Part shown: positions 6,013 through 14,365 of the stretch, in pieces
How positions within the stretch are numbered: the stretch's first letter is position 1
Layout of the letters: each line of letters opens with the position of its first letter
Assembly (NCBI GenBank): GCA_946413585.1
Contig: CAMKLG010000002.1
Coordinates: 1 to 64,000, forward strand
DNA from: an uncultured Bacteroidales bacterium
GTDB taxonomy: Bacteria > Bacteroidota > Bacteroidia > Bacteroidales > WCHB1-69
Length of the DNA stretch: 64,000 bases
Direction: 5' to 3'
Notes under the pieces: model-generated
The model's input: only the letters and a program-made list of their open reading frames with translations
The model's database searches: none
Told to the model about the DNA's origin: nothing
Made by a program: the position numbers and the translations under genes

Positions 6013-8298
6013 ATGCTTAAAAATTTAAAGTTTAAAGTTTATGGTTTAAGGTTTAAGACAGTTGGTGCTGTGTTGGCCTTGGCAAGTTTTGTTTTCACTC
6101 CGGTAGCACTGTTCGCGCAGCAGCCGGACACCGTGCAAAGTGGTAAAGTCCAGGAGGTGACCATCGAGTTTGTGAGGCCCACGGTGCAGACTTCCGCGAA
6201 CGTCACCACGATGTCGATGCCGCAAATCCGCGCCCAGCAGGGTAACGGCAGCGTCAACAACCTGTTGGATATGATGCCCTCGGTGGTCACTACTTCCGAG
6301 TCTGGTAACGGCCTCGGCGCCACCTACCTGTTCATCCGCGGCATCGACCAAACCCGTATCAACACTACCCTCAACGGCGTGACGATCAACAACGCCGAGT
6401 CGCAGGGTTCCTGGTTGGTGAACCTTCCCGACATGGCCACCTACATAGAGAGGGTGAGCTTGCAGAGCGGTGCCAACACCACTATCGGTAGCACTTCCTA
6501 CGGCGCCCGTGTGGATTTCGTGACGCGCGACATCCCTGAGAAACCCTTCGCGGAGGCGCGTACCGCGTATGGCTCGTTCAACACCTTCGACAATATGGTG
6601 AGCGCGGGAACCGGCCTTATCGGCAAACGTTTCTCCATGCTGGCCTCCTTCTCCGACATCCGCAGCGACGGCTATATCGACCACTCCGGGGTGCGCCTGA
6701 ACTCGGGATTCCTCACGGCAAAACTCGACCTTCGTAATTTTAAGACGAACAAAGACAATGGAGAGTTGCGCTTCAACATGCTTTTTGGCAGGGAGAACTC
6801 CGGTCTGGCATGGAACGGCGTGCCTTACGACAGTCTCGCCACCAATCGCACCTACAATTCCTGCGGCGAGTATTACGACAACAACGGCGTGCGCCATTAT
6901 TATGAGAATTCCATGGATCATTATACCCAGACTTTCTATCAGCTGGAGTATCGGAAAACCTGGATGCGCGAACTCGGCAGGAAGTGGCATAATTTGCGCG
7001 TGATGCCTTATTTGACCCGCGGTTACGGCTACTACGAGCAGTATAAAGATGACAAGAAAATCTACAAATATGGTTTGGAACCCTTGCATGAAGACCAGAA
7101 CCGCACCGACCTTGTTACCCAGAAATACCTGGACAACTACTACTATGGTGTTCTTGCGGAATATTGGGGGAGTCTGCGATTTAAAAGCGAGGCGTCACAA
7201 GGTTTGCGCTGGGTGGCAGGCTTGGATGTGAGCAACTATATGGGCAACCATTACGGCGACATCGTGTGGGTGCAGCCTGACCGGGTGAAAGAGTGTCCGC
7301 CCATGTATGAATGGTATCGTGGCACGGGCGAGAAACTGCAGTCCAAGGCTTTTGGTGCGTTAAGTTACTGGATTAAAGACTTCTCCGTGAATGCTGAACT
7401 TCAGTATCGCCGCGTGGATTACGACATAAAGGGTGTTAACGACGAGCTGACCCCCATCCCGCAACAGTATCACTGGAACTTCGTGAACCCTAAAATCAGA
7501 TTGCATTATTTCCTGCAGCGTCCCAAGGTGAAACACAGCTTTGACCTCTCCTTTGCCACGGCCAACCGCGAGCCCACCCGCAACGACCTTGTGGGAGCTC
7601 CTGACGACCGCAAGCCGGTGCCTGAAACGCTCTACGACTTGGAATTCAGCTACATGAACTACAACGACAAGTACTTCTTCAACACCACCCTGTATGCCAT
7701 GTACTATAAGAACCAGTTGGTGCGCACCGGCGAGCTCGACCAGACCGGCGACCCCTTGATGGTCAATGTGGACAAGAGTTACCGCGTGGGTATCGAGCTG
7801 TCTGCCGCCTACCGTCCCGTGAGGTTCTTCACCTGGCACATCAACGGCGGTTTCAGCGTGAACCGCATCCTCAACTACACGCATTACATTGAGGATTGGG
7901 AGAACGGCGGCTATGTGGAGCAGCAGCTCGGCAACACCCCCATTGCCTACTCCCCGAATGTGGTGATCGGCAACACCTTCACCTTCACCCCGTTGAAGGA
8001 CTTCAACATCGACCTTCTCACCAAATTCGTGAGCAAGCAGTATTTGGACAACTCCGGTGACGAGGCATACGTGTTGAAACCTTACAGCTACACTAACTTG
8101 CGTCTCTCATACACCTTCCATTTCAAGGTTTTGAAGGATTTGGAGCTCTTCCTGAACGTCAACAACCTCTTCAACGCGAAGTATGAGACCAATGCCGCGC
8201 TTTACACGGGCATGATCGGTGACGAGAAGTACTACGACGCCTACTATTTCCCGCAGGCGGGGATTAACTTGCTCGGCGGTGTGCGTGTGAAATTCTAA
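6013..8298 (+). CDS. TonB-dependent outer-membrane receptor, probable thiamine transporter (OMPthi-like)
   Basis: A 761-residue receptor with signal peptide (cleavage near FAQQ), plug domain (about residues 55-170; MPSVVTTSESGNG, FIRGIDQTRINTTLNGV) and a 22-strand-type barrel ending in VRVKF, the aromatic-terminal BAM signal. The TPP riboswitch directly upstream gives the substrate hint: Bacteroides thiamine receptors (OMPthi, described in B. thetaiotaomicron) are regulated this way. No carboxypeptidase-like N-terminal extension or SusD partner is present, so it is not a glycan system. The first ~16 codons (MLKNLKFKVYGLRFK) are written in the window's heptamer repeat, so the true start could lie slightly later. 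Its stop overlaps the convergent thioesterase stop. Confidence 0.88.
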   Translation: MLKNLKFKVYGLRFKTVGAVLALASFVFTPVALFAQQPDTVQSGKVQEVTIEFVRPTVQTSANVTTMSMPQIRAQQGNGSVNNLLDMMPSVVTTSESGNGLGATYLFIRGIDQTRINTTLNGVTINNAESQGSWLVNLPDMATYIERVSLQSGANTTIGSTSYGARVDFVTRDIPEKPFAEARTAYGSFNTFDNMVSAGTGLIGKRFSMLASFSDIRSDGYIDHSGVRLNSGFLTAKLDLRNFKTNKDNGELRFNMLFGRENSGLAWNGVPYDSLATNRTYNSCGEYYDNNGVRHYYENSMDHYTQTFYQLEYRKTWMRELGRKWHNLRVMPYLTRGYGYYEQYKDDKKIYKYGLEPLHEDQNRTDLVTQKYLDNYYYGVLAEYWGSLRFKSEASQGLRWVAGLDVSNYMGNHYGDIVWVQPDRVKECPPMYEWYRGTGEKLQSKAFGALSYWIKDFSVNAELQYRRVDYDIKGVNDELTPIPQQYHWNFVNPKIRLHYFLQRPKVKHSFDLSFATANREPTRNDLVGAPDDRKPVPETLYDLEFSYMNYNDKYFFNTTLYAMYYKNQLVRTGELDQTGDPLMVNVDKSYRVGIELSAAYRPVRFFTWHINGGFSVNRILNYTHYIEDWENGGYVEQQLGNTPIAYSPNVVIGNTFTFTPLKDFNIDLLTKFVSKQYLDNSGDEAYVLKPYSYTNLRLSYTFHFKVLKDLELFLNVNNLFNAKYETNAALYTGMIGDEKYYDAYYFPQAGINLLGGVRVKF

Positions 8299-8807
8299 CC
8301 TATAATGTGGTGAATAGCTTCCTCTAGAGAAACTTCATTCTCGGACAAGCGGGCGGGGATGTAGCCCATTTCGCGCGCTTTCTCGCCCGTATATACGAAA
8401 TAGGTACAGGTGCATTCGGCACAGCATTGACCATCGGGGTTTAAAATTTCCCCACGAACGATGGCGATGTTGTGCCGTTGCTCTATCAGCTTGGCATTCA
8501 GCCGGATGTAGGGCCAAAGCGTGCTGACGGGCTTGCGGTAGCGCATCTCCATCTTGGCGGTCACCCCGGAGGTCTGTAGTTGGTAGAAGACCACCCAGCC
8601 GCAGATTTCGTCTAGCAAAGTGGCCTGGATGCCGCCGTGCAGCGTGTCGATCCAGCTCACGAAATTCGGGTTCGCCTTCCAGATGGAGACCACCTGTTCG
8701 CCATCCCAGTAAAAGTGCATATGTACGCCCTGAGGGTTGTCAGGATTGCAACCGAAACAGTTGTAACCCATTGTATTTCCGATCCAAGGATTGATAATTG
8801 CTCGCAT
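8295..8807 (-). CDS. PaaI/hotdog-fold thioesterase family protein
   Basis: A 170-residue single hotdog domain. The family's catalytic helix motif HGGIQATLLDE lies at about residues 57-67, and a strand KMEMRYRKPVS follows, as in acyl-CoA thioesterases of the PaaI type. The N-terminus carries a CFGC pair (NCFGCNPDNPQG), common in this branch. The substrate is unknown. The gene converges on the TonB receptor with a 3-bp stop overlap, and its upstream side runs into a long heptamer array. Confidence 0.75.
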   Translation of the reverse strand: MRAIINPWIGNTMGYNCFGCNPDNPQGVHMHFYWDGEQVVSIWKANPNFVSWIDTLHGGIQATLLDEICGWVVFYQLQTSGVTAKMEMRYRKPVSTLWPYIRLNAKLIEQRHNIAIVRGEILNPDGQCCAECTCTYFVYTGEKAREMGYIPARLSENEVSLEEAIHHIIG

Positions 8808-8812
8808 ATTTG

Positions 8813-8955
8813 GTTTAGGGTTTAGGGTTTGTAGTTTAGGGTTTATAGTTTATAGTTTATAGTTTAGGGTTTATAGTTTAGGGTTTATAGTTTATAGTTT
8901 AGGGTTTAGGGAGTAGGGAGTAGTTCAAAGTTCAAAGTCCAAAGTTCAAAGTCCA
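8813..8955. repeat. Heptamer array (AGTTTAT/AGGGTTT, then GTTCAAA)
   Basis: About twenty units in 7-bp phase: GGGTTTA and TAGTTTA alternate, pass through GGGAGTA twice, then change to GTTCAAA/GTCCAAA units. It fills the whole gap between divergent genes up to the next promoter. Confidence 0.9.
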
Positions 8956-9002
8956 AAAACGGCGGCGAAAATACAAAAAATGTGAGGTGTCTTGAAAAAT
9001 AT

Positions 9003-9011
9003 TATCTTTGC
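9003..9011 (+). promoter_or_regulatory. -7 element TATCTTTGC of the following gene
   Basis: TATCTTTGC lies 24 bp before the ATG at 9035. It lies inside the first codons of the ORF-track version starting at 9008, which supports the later start. Confidence 0.6.
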
Positions 9012-9034
9012 CGCTCAATTTTTATCGAAAGAAT

Positions 9035-9709
9035 ATGGATGATAACCTATGTAAATTATTGATTACCAAGGGGTCGTTGAAGCAAGACATCTTCGAGAGA
9101 ACGATGGAGACTATGCAACTTTTCAAAGATGCGGCCAAGAGTTTCGAGGAGTTCTATCGCGAAAATTACGCTGACGACCACGACAACATCCCCGTGTTGT
9201 TCACCAACAAGAACCAGTATCAGTTCATGCTCAAGTTCGGCGGCGACGTGCTGATTTTCCTGATGCACACCAACGTTTTTGAGTTTTCGCGCGACCACGA
9301 GGTGATGCGCACACCTTACATTAAGGAGAATCGTGACCGTTCTTATTGTGGTATGATTCAGATTTTCAACTTCTTAGGTGATTCTTTGAAATATGACCGC
9401 GTGAATGACTTGGGTTATATGATTGGTCGTATTTTCATCAACAAAGAACGTCATTATTATATTGAAGGCAAACGAGAGCTGGCGCAGGTCATCAACAATT
9501 TCAGCAGCAACGAAATTTCACCGGAAGCGGTCAACGAAATCCTCAGCTCAGCCATTCAATATACGCTGAATTTTGACCTTTTGGTGCCAAATTATGAGGA
9601 TATGAAGATCATTACGGTGAACGATATCCTTCAATTGGAAGAACAAACGAACCTGATGAGAACTGGTAAACGCTTGGGATTCAGGTTTGAACAAGATAAA
9701 ACGGAATAG
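9035..9709 (+). CDS. Conserved Bacteroidales-type hypothetical protein
   Basis: A soluble 224-residue protein with no signal peptide or membrane segment, mixed alpha/beta, with several aromatic-rich strands (QYQFMLKFGGDVLIFLMHTNVFEF). I start at the ATG 9035 (MDDNLCKLL) because the -7 element overlaps the upstream codons. I do not recognise a domain or catalytic motif. The charge pattern and lack of export signals suggest a cytoplasmic role. It is alone on its transcript, followed by tRNA-Glu. Confidence 0.7.
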   Translation: MDDNLCKLLITKGSLKQDIFERTMETMQLFKDAAKSFEEFYRENYADDHDNIPVLFTNKNQYQFMLKFGGDVLIFLMHTNVFEFSRDHEVMRTPYIKENRDRSYCGMIQIFNFLGDSLKYDRVNDLGYMIGRIFINKERHYYIEGKRELAQVINNFSSNEISPEAVNEILSSAIQYTLNFDLLVPNYEDMKIITVNDILQLEEQTNLMRTGKRLGFRFEQDKTE

Positions 9710-9728
9710 AGAAAAATTTTTTTCAGAA

Positions 9729-9763
9729 TTTGGCGGTGCATATTAAAAAAAATGTATTTTTGC
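9729..9763 (+). promoter_or_regulatory. Promoter of tRNA-Glu
   Basis: TTTGG near 9729 and TATTTTTGC at 9755-9763, 22-23 bp before the tRNA, fit the Bacteroidota promoter form. Confidence 0.65.
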
Positions 9764-9785
9764 ACCGTCAAATTTGACACCTGAT

Positions 9786-9860
9786 GCCGGGTTCGTCTAG
9801 TCGGCCTAGGACGTAAGATTTTCATTCTTAAAATCAGGGGTTCGAATCCCCTACCCGGTA
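9786..9860 (+). tRNA. tRNA-Glu (TTC)
   Basis: The cloverleaf begins GCCGGGTTCGTCTAG. The anticodon loop TTTTCAT gives anticodon TTC, and the T arm is AGGGGTTCGAATCCCCT. The acceptor pairs except for a terminal G-U. CCA is not encoded. Confidence 0.93.
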
Positions 9861-9861
9861 C

Positions 9862-9892
9862 AAAAAACAACCTCAAAGGGTTGTTTTTTTTT
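9862..9892 (+). terminator. Intrinsic terminator of tRNA-Glu
   Basis: AAAAAACAACC pairs with GGTTGTTTTTT across a 6-nt loop, followed by T residues. The next ATG (9899) begins immediately after it. Confidence 0.85.
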
Positions 9893-9898
9893 GCCCTT

Positions 9899-10864
9899 AT
9901 GTCAACAAGCTATCGAGTCATACCCGTGTTTCTGCCGATGCTGGCTTGCCCGCACCGTTGCATCTATTGCAACCAGTTTGTGATTTCTGGACAGCAGAAA
10001 CTTCCTGATGTCCAGGATGTTGTTTCGCTGATTGAGCGCAATTTGGCCACGATGCCTGTCGGGGCTCATAAGCGCGTCGCTTTCTTCGGGGGGAGCTTTA
10101 CCTGTTTGCCCATGTCCATTCAGAACCGCTATCTTGACGTGGTTCAACCTTATCTCCAATCTTGTCGGATTGAGGGTGTCCAGCTTTCCACACGTCCCGA
10201 CTATATCGACGATGCAATCCTGCAAAATCTTAAGAACAAGGGGGTTACATTGATAGAGCTCGGTGCCCAATCGCTGGATGACGACATTCTGAAACGTTGC
10301 GGTCGTGGACACACCGTGGAGGATGTGCGCCGTGCGTCCGAGCGGATTCGCAACTACGATATGGATTTGGGCTTGCAGATGATGATTGGGTTGCCGGGCG
10401 ACACGCTCGAAACGGCCATGCGCACGGCGGAACAAATTGTGGCATTTGGGGCAAGCTGCACGCGCATCTACCCAACACTTGTGGTGGAAGGAACGGCACT
10501 GGCAGATGACTATCTATCAGGTGATTATGTGCCATTGACTTTGGAAGAGTCGGTGGAGTGGTGCAAAGAACTGTACTGTTATTATACCGCGCACAATGTG
10601 ACGATTTTACGGATGGGATTGCATCCGACACAGGACTTGCGCAGCGGCGAACATTTGTTGGCCGGACCGTTCCATATCTCCTTTAAGGAGTTGGTGCTCA
10701 CGGCATTGTGGCGCGATCGCATCGCCGCCCAAATCGCCGAAGAGGGTAGGGCAGATGTCACAGTGCTCGTGCCCCCCAGGGAGATGAACTATGCAGTGGG
10801 CTATGCCTCCGCCAACCGCAAAACGTTCCCCTCCATCAAATTCGAAATTTCTAATAGGCAATAG
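9899..10864 (+). CDS. Radical SAM protein, Elp3/COG1243-like
   Basis: A 321-residue protein with the [4Fe-4S]-binding CxxxCxxC motif at C17, C21, C24 (CPHRCIYC), the GGSFTCLP glycine motif, and later strands LSTRPDYI and IELGAQSLDD typical of Elp3-type and HemN-type radical SAM enzymes. It lacks the acetyltransferase domain of Elp3 proper, so the reaction is unknown. I start at ATG 9899; the TTG at 9881 lies in the terminator stem. The last residues (SNRQ) and TAG stop run into a GAATAGG heptamer array, so the natural C-terminus may have been altered by the repeat. Confidence 0.8.
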   Translation: MSTSYRVIPVFLPMLACPHRCIYCNQFVISGQQKLPDVQDVVSLIERNLATMPVGAHKRVAFFGGSFTCLPMSIQNRYLDVVQPYLQSCRIEGVQLSTRPDYIDDAILQNLKNKGVTLIELGAQSLDDDILKRCGRGHTVEDVRRASERIRNYDMDLGLQMMIGLPGDTLETAMRTAEQIVAFGASCTRIYPTLVVEGTALADDYLSGDYVPLTLEESVEWCKELYCYYTAHNVTILRMGLHPTQDLRSGEHLLAGPFHISFKELVLTALWRDRIAAQIAEEGRADVTVLVPPREMNYAVGYASANRKTFPSIKFEISNRQ

Positions 10865-11040
10865 GGAATAGGGAATAGGGAGTAGGGAGTAGTTTATAGT
10901 TCCAAGTTCCAAGTTCAAGGTTCAAGGTTCAAAGTTCAAGGTTCAAGGTTCAAAGTTCTATGTCTAAGTTCTATGTTTAAGTTGAAAAGCCAACCGCCAA
11001 CTGCTAACTGCTAACTACTAACTGCTAACTCTCAAGCCCT
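10857..11040. repeat. Long mixed heptamer array
   Basis: In 7-bp phase: CAATAGG, GAATAGG, GAATAGG, GAGTAGG, GAGTAGT, TTATAGT, then TCCAAGT/TCAAGGT/TCAAAGT units, then CTAACTG/CTAACTA units. The unit changes several times while the phase mostly holds. The remaining ~120 bp before pheT are AT-rich leader with no clear motif. Confidence 0.9.
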
Positions 11041-11162
11041 CAGCCGCTTACAAAAAAAATCACATTCCCTCCCCACATCTTATTTATATATATTATATTT
11101 GCAGCCGCAAAAAAAATATTGTTTTTTGGCGTTAATATGTTTATAATTAAATAGTTAGATAT

Positions 11163-13631
11163 ATGAAGATTTCTTACAAGTGGCTGAAAGATTTATTAAA
11201 CTTCAACTTGACGGCGGAAGAAACCGCTGCGTACCTGACCGATTGCGGTCTTGAAGTGGAAGGCATCGAAACGTTTGAAACCGTCAAGGGCGGACTGCGC
11301 GGACTCAAGATTGGCGAGGTGCTGACCTGCGAGGCGCATCCCAACTCCGACCACCTGCATGTGACCACCGTCAATGTGGGCGAGGAAGAGCCTTTGCACA
11401 TCGTTTGCGGTGCTCCCAACGTGGCTGCCGGACAGAAAGTGGTGGTTGCCACCATCGGCACCGTGCTTTACAGCGGTGACGAGTCTTTCACCATCAAGAA
11501 ATCCAAATTGCGTGGCGAGCCTTCTGAAGGCATGATTTGCGCCGAAGACGAGATCGGTCTCGGCACCTCCCACGACGGCATCATGGTGCTGCCCGAGGAG
11601 GCCGTGCCCGGAACGCCTGCCGCTGAGTACTTCAAGGTAGAGTCTGACACGATTTTCGAGATTGGTCTGACCCCGAACCGTTGCGACGCCATCTGCCATT
11701 TCGGTGTGGCTCGCGACCTCTATGCCGCGCTCATGCAACACGGGGTGTCTTGTTCCACGCTCGTGCGTCGCAATGCCCGCGCCGTGCAACCCGTCGCCAG
11801 TGTGCATCCGCGTATCGACATCGTCATTGAGAACCAGAAAGATTGCCCGCGTTACTCCGGCGTGCTCATCGATGGCATCAAGGTGCAGGATTCGCCCGAA
11901 TGGATTCAGACCAAACTGAAATCCGTTGGCGTGCGTCCCATCAACAACATCGTCGATATCACTCAATACATCATGTTGGAGCTGGGTCAGCCGATGCACG
12001 CCTTCGATGCCGACAAGATTGAAGGCAACAAGGTGATTGTGAAGAATTTACCCGAAGGAACACCGTTCGTGACCCTTGATGGCAACGAAATCAAGCTCAG
12101 TGCCGACGATCTTATGATTTGCAACGAAAAAGAGGGTATGTGTCTGGCAGGTGTCTATGGTGGTCTGCACTCCGGCATCACCGAAAACACGACGCGCCTT
12201 TTCCTTGAAAGTGCATACTTCAACCCTGTGTGCATCCGCAAAACCGCTAAACGCCATGGTTTGAAAACGGACGCATCCTTCCGTTACGAGCGCGGTTGCG
12301 ACCCGTCCATCACGGTTTATGCCCTCCAACGCGCCGTGGAACTCATCATGGAATATGCAGGTGGCTATCCCGTAATGGATATCGTTGATCGCTATCCGAG
12401 CGAAATCATGCCAGCCCAAATCACTCTCTATTATGCAGATGTGAATAAAGTGGCTGGTAAAGTGATTGATAAACAGACGGTTACCAATATCCTGATGCTT
12501 CTGGATATGGAAGTGAAAGCCGTGGGTGAAGACAAAATCAACGTCACCGTGCCGCTCAACAAGGCTGATGTGGTTCGCCCGATAGACCTCATTGAGGAAA
12601 TCCTCCGTATTTACGGCTATAATAATATAGAGATTCCGACAACGCTGAACTATGACATGTCTTGTTTGCGTTCAAATGATGATCTTTACCGTTTCCAGAA
12701 CACAATATCCAAATATTTGGCTGACAATGGCTTCTATGAAGTTATGAACAACTCTTTGTCTAAGGCCGAATATGCGCAGCAGTTCGATTTCTTGGACGAG
12801 CGTGAGACGGTGAAGCTGTTGAATCCGCTGAGCAGTGAACTCAGCTCCATGCGTCAAACGTTGCTCTTTTCCGGTTTGGAAAATGTGGTGCGCAATGTGA
12901 ACAACAAAATGGCCGATTTAAGACTGTTCGAGTTCGGCAAGATTTACCGTCTGAATCCGCAAACTGTTGCGGGAGATGATGTTACGGTTCGTTATCAGGA
13001 ACGTTTGATGATGTCAATGTTCACGACGGGCAAGATTGGTGAGGACAGTTGGCAAGGAAAGGCTCCTGCAGCTGATTTCTTCTATTTGCGCAACATGGTC
13101 GAGAATTTCCTGGTGAAGATCAATTTCCCGATGGAAAAGATAGAGCTTGTGACCAACAGCGAGCCGCGCATGTTCGCGCAGCACGTCTCTTATAAGGTCG
13201 GCGATGCGATGCCGATTCATATCGGCGTTTTGCGTCCCGACATTTTGCGCGCGTTCGACATCAAGAAGCCGGTCTTTTATGCCGAGATTGACATGGAAAT
13301 GTTGAACGAGCTGACATGCAAGAAATCCGTTTCATATCAGCAAATCAACACCTTCCCGGCGGTGCGTCGCGACTTGGCGTTGGTGGTTGATCAGAACGTC
13401 AGCTACGACACTTTGGAGAAAATCGCTCACAAATACGCCTCTAAATTGTTGAAACAGGTGAACTTGTTTGACGTTTTCGAAGGTGCCGCTTTGGGAGATG
13501 GCAAAAAATCCTACGCGCTGAATTTCGTGCTGCAAAGTGCTGACAGAACATTGACGGATGAGGAAATCAACAAGGTGATGAACAAGCTGATTTCCGCATA
13601 CGAGCGTGAGGTGGGTGCGAAACTGCGTTAA
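11163..13631 (+). CDS. pheT: Phenylalanine-tRNA ligase beta subunit
   Basis: An 822-residue beta subunit of the (alpha-beta)2 PheRS that charges tRNA-Phe. It contains the EMAP-like tRNA-binding domain (about 44-150; PNSDHLHVTTVNVG, CGAPNVAAGQKV), the B3/B4 editing region (about 215-390), the B5 domain (about 410-480), the synthetase-like core, and the C-terminal FDX-ACB anticodon-binding domain (about 725-822; FPAVRRDLALVVD). Length is normal. pheS is not adjacent, which is common in Bacteroidota. The FMN adenylyltransferase gene starts 14 bp downstream, probably cotranscribed. Confidence 0.97.
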   Translation: MKISYKWLKDLLNFNLTAEETAAYLTDCGLEVEGIETFETVKGGLRGLKIGEVLTCEAHPNSDHLHVTTVNVGEEEPLHIVCGAPNVAAGQKVVVATIGTVLYSGDESFTIKKSKLRGEPSEGMICAEDEIGLGTSHDGIMVLPEEAVPGTPAAEYFKVESDTIFEIGLTPNRCDAICHFGVARDLYAALMQHGVSCSTLVRRNARAVQPVASVHPRIDIVIENQKDCPRYSGVLIDGIKVQDSPEWIQTKLKSVGVRPINNIVDITQYIMLELGQPMHAFDADKIEGNKVIVKNLPEGTPFVTLDGNEIKLSADDLMICNEKEGMCLAGVYGGLHSGITENTTRLFLESAYFNPVCIRKTAKRHGLKTDASFRYERGCDPSITVYALQRAVELIMEYAGGYPVMDIVDRYPSEIMPAQITLYYADVNKVAGKVIDKQTVTNILMLLDMEVKAVGEDKINVTVPLNKADVVRPIDLIEEILRIYGYNNIEIPTTLNYDMSCLRSNDDLYRFQNTISKYLADNGFYEVMNNSLSKAEYAQQFDFLDERETVKLLNPLSSELSSMRQTLLFSGLENVVRNVNNKMADLRLFEFGKIYRLNPQTVAGDDVTVRYQERLMMSMFTTGKIGEDSWQGKAPAADFFYLRNMVENFLVKINFPMEKIELVTNSEPRMFAQHVSYKVGDAMPIHIGVLRPDILRAFDIKKPVFYAEIDMEMLNELTCKKSVSYQQINTFPAVRRDLALVVDQNVSYDTLEKIAHKYASKLLKQVNLFDVFEGAALGDGKKSYALNFVLQSADRTLTDEEINKVMNKLISAYEREVGAKLR

Positions 13632-13645
13632 GACATATTTATAAC

Positions 13646-14227
13646 ATGCAGGTTTTTAATGGCATAGATCAGTTGCCGGTTTTGAAAAACCCGGTGGTCG
13701 CGGTTGGTGCATTCGACGGCGTTCATTTGGGTCATGCCCGCATTCTGCAATTTTTGACGCAACAGGCAGCGCAGGTGGACGGCACGAGTGTGGTGATAAC
13801 CTTTGATCCCCACCCGCGCACTGTTTTGCAACCCGATAGCGACTTCTTTACTATCAATATACTGCCAGAAAATCTGCGCCGGATTGAGCAGCAGGGCGTT
13901 GATGCCGTCATCGTCCTTCCGTTTACCGAAGCGTTTTCCCAAATGACCTACCAGCAGTTCGTGGAGGAAGTGCTGATTGGCAAGTTGCATGCCCACACTT
14001 TGGTGATGGGGCCTAACCACGCTTTTGGTCACCATCGCGAAGGTCACCACGACAATATCAAGAGGTTTTGTCAGGACCACGACCTGCAGGTGGTCGATAT
14101 TCCGGAAAAGATGTGGCATTCCGCGGGCGTGCATTCCGCGCTTATCCGAGAGCATATCCGCCAAAAGGACTGGGAAACCGTCAATGCGATGCTGGGGTAT
14201 GAGTATATAATGATGAATGATAAATGA
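13646..14227 (+). CDS. ribF: FMN adenylyltransferase domain of RibF, lacking the riboflavin kinase domain
   Basis: A 193-residue protein matching the N-terminal nucleotidyltransferase half of bifunctional RibF, with GAFDGVHLGHARIL (HxGH-type site), ITFDPHPRTVL and the closing IRQKDWETVNAMLGYEY. Ordinary RibF continues for ~120 residues with the flavokinase domain, usually straight after this MLGYxY segment. Here the frame runs into IMMNDK and a stop, all encoded by an ATGATGA heptamer repeat. It may be an FAD synthetase with riboflavin kinase encoded elsewhere, or a decayed gene. The domain assignment is firm; functional status is open. Confidence 0.82.
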   Translation: MQVFNGIDQLPVLKNPVVAVGAFDGVHLGHARILQFLTQQAAQVDGTSVVITFDPHPRTVLQPDSDFFTINILPENLRRIEQQGVDAVIVLPFTEAFSQMTYQQFVEEVLIGKLHAHTLVMGPNHAFGHHREGHHDNIKRFCQDHDLQVVDIPEKMWHSAGVHSALIREHIRQKDWETVNAMLGYEYIMMNDK

Positions 14228-14236
14228 TGAATGATG
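14205..14236. repeat. ATGATGA heptamer repeat at the ribF truncation
   Basis: ATGATGA, ATGATAA, ATGATGA, ATGATGA in 7-bp phase. The last codons and the TGA stop of the truncated ribF lie inside it. Confidence 0.8.
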
Positions 14237-14256
14237 AATATATTTTAAAACATCTT

Positions 14257-14343
14257 CCTTGAGCAGTCCCGAAGGGACAAAACGCACGAAGTGCAATTAA
14301 CCCCACACAAGCGAAGCGCAGTGTGGGGATGGTAGAATAAACG
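14257..14343. repeat. Dispersed CCTTGA-type palindromic element, copy 1
   Basis: TTCCTTGAGCAGTCCCGAAGGGACAAAA is followed by ACGCACGAAGTGC and CCCCACAC...GTGTGGGG inverted repeats. The first 28 bp closely match elements at ~35,961 and ~62,350. It sits between ribF and topA. Confidence 0.7.
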
Positions 14344-14365
14344 AAGAAATAAATGTAAATACTAT

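Noticed and set aside
6046-7089. A 347-codon minus-strand ORF opposite the thiamine receptor
   Set aside because: Shadow ORF of a TonB receptor gene.
8813-8955. Repeat arrays as CRISPR
   Set aside because: Units are 7 bp with no unique spacers, and no cas genes are present.
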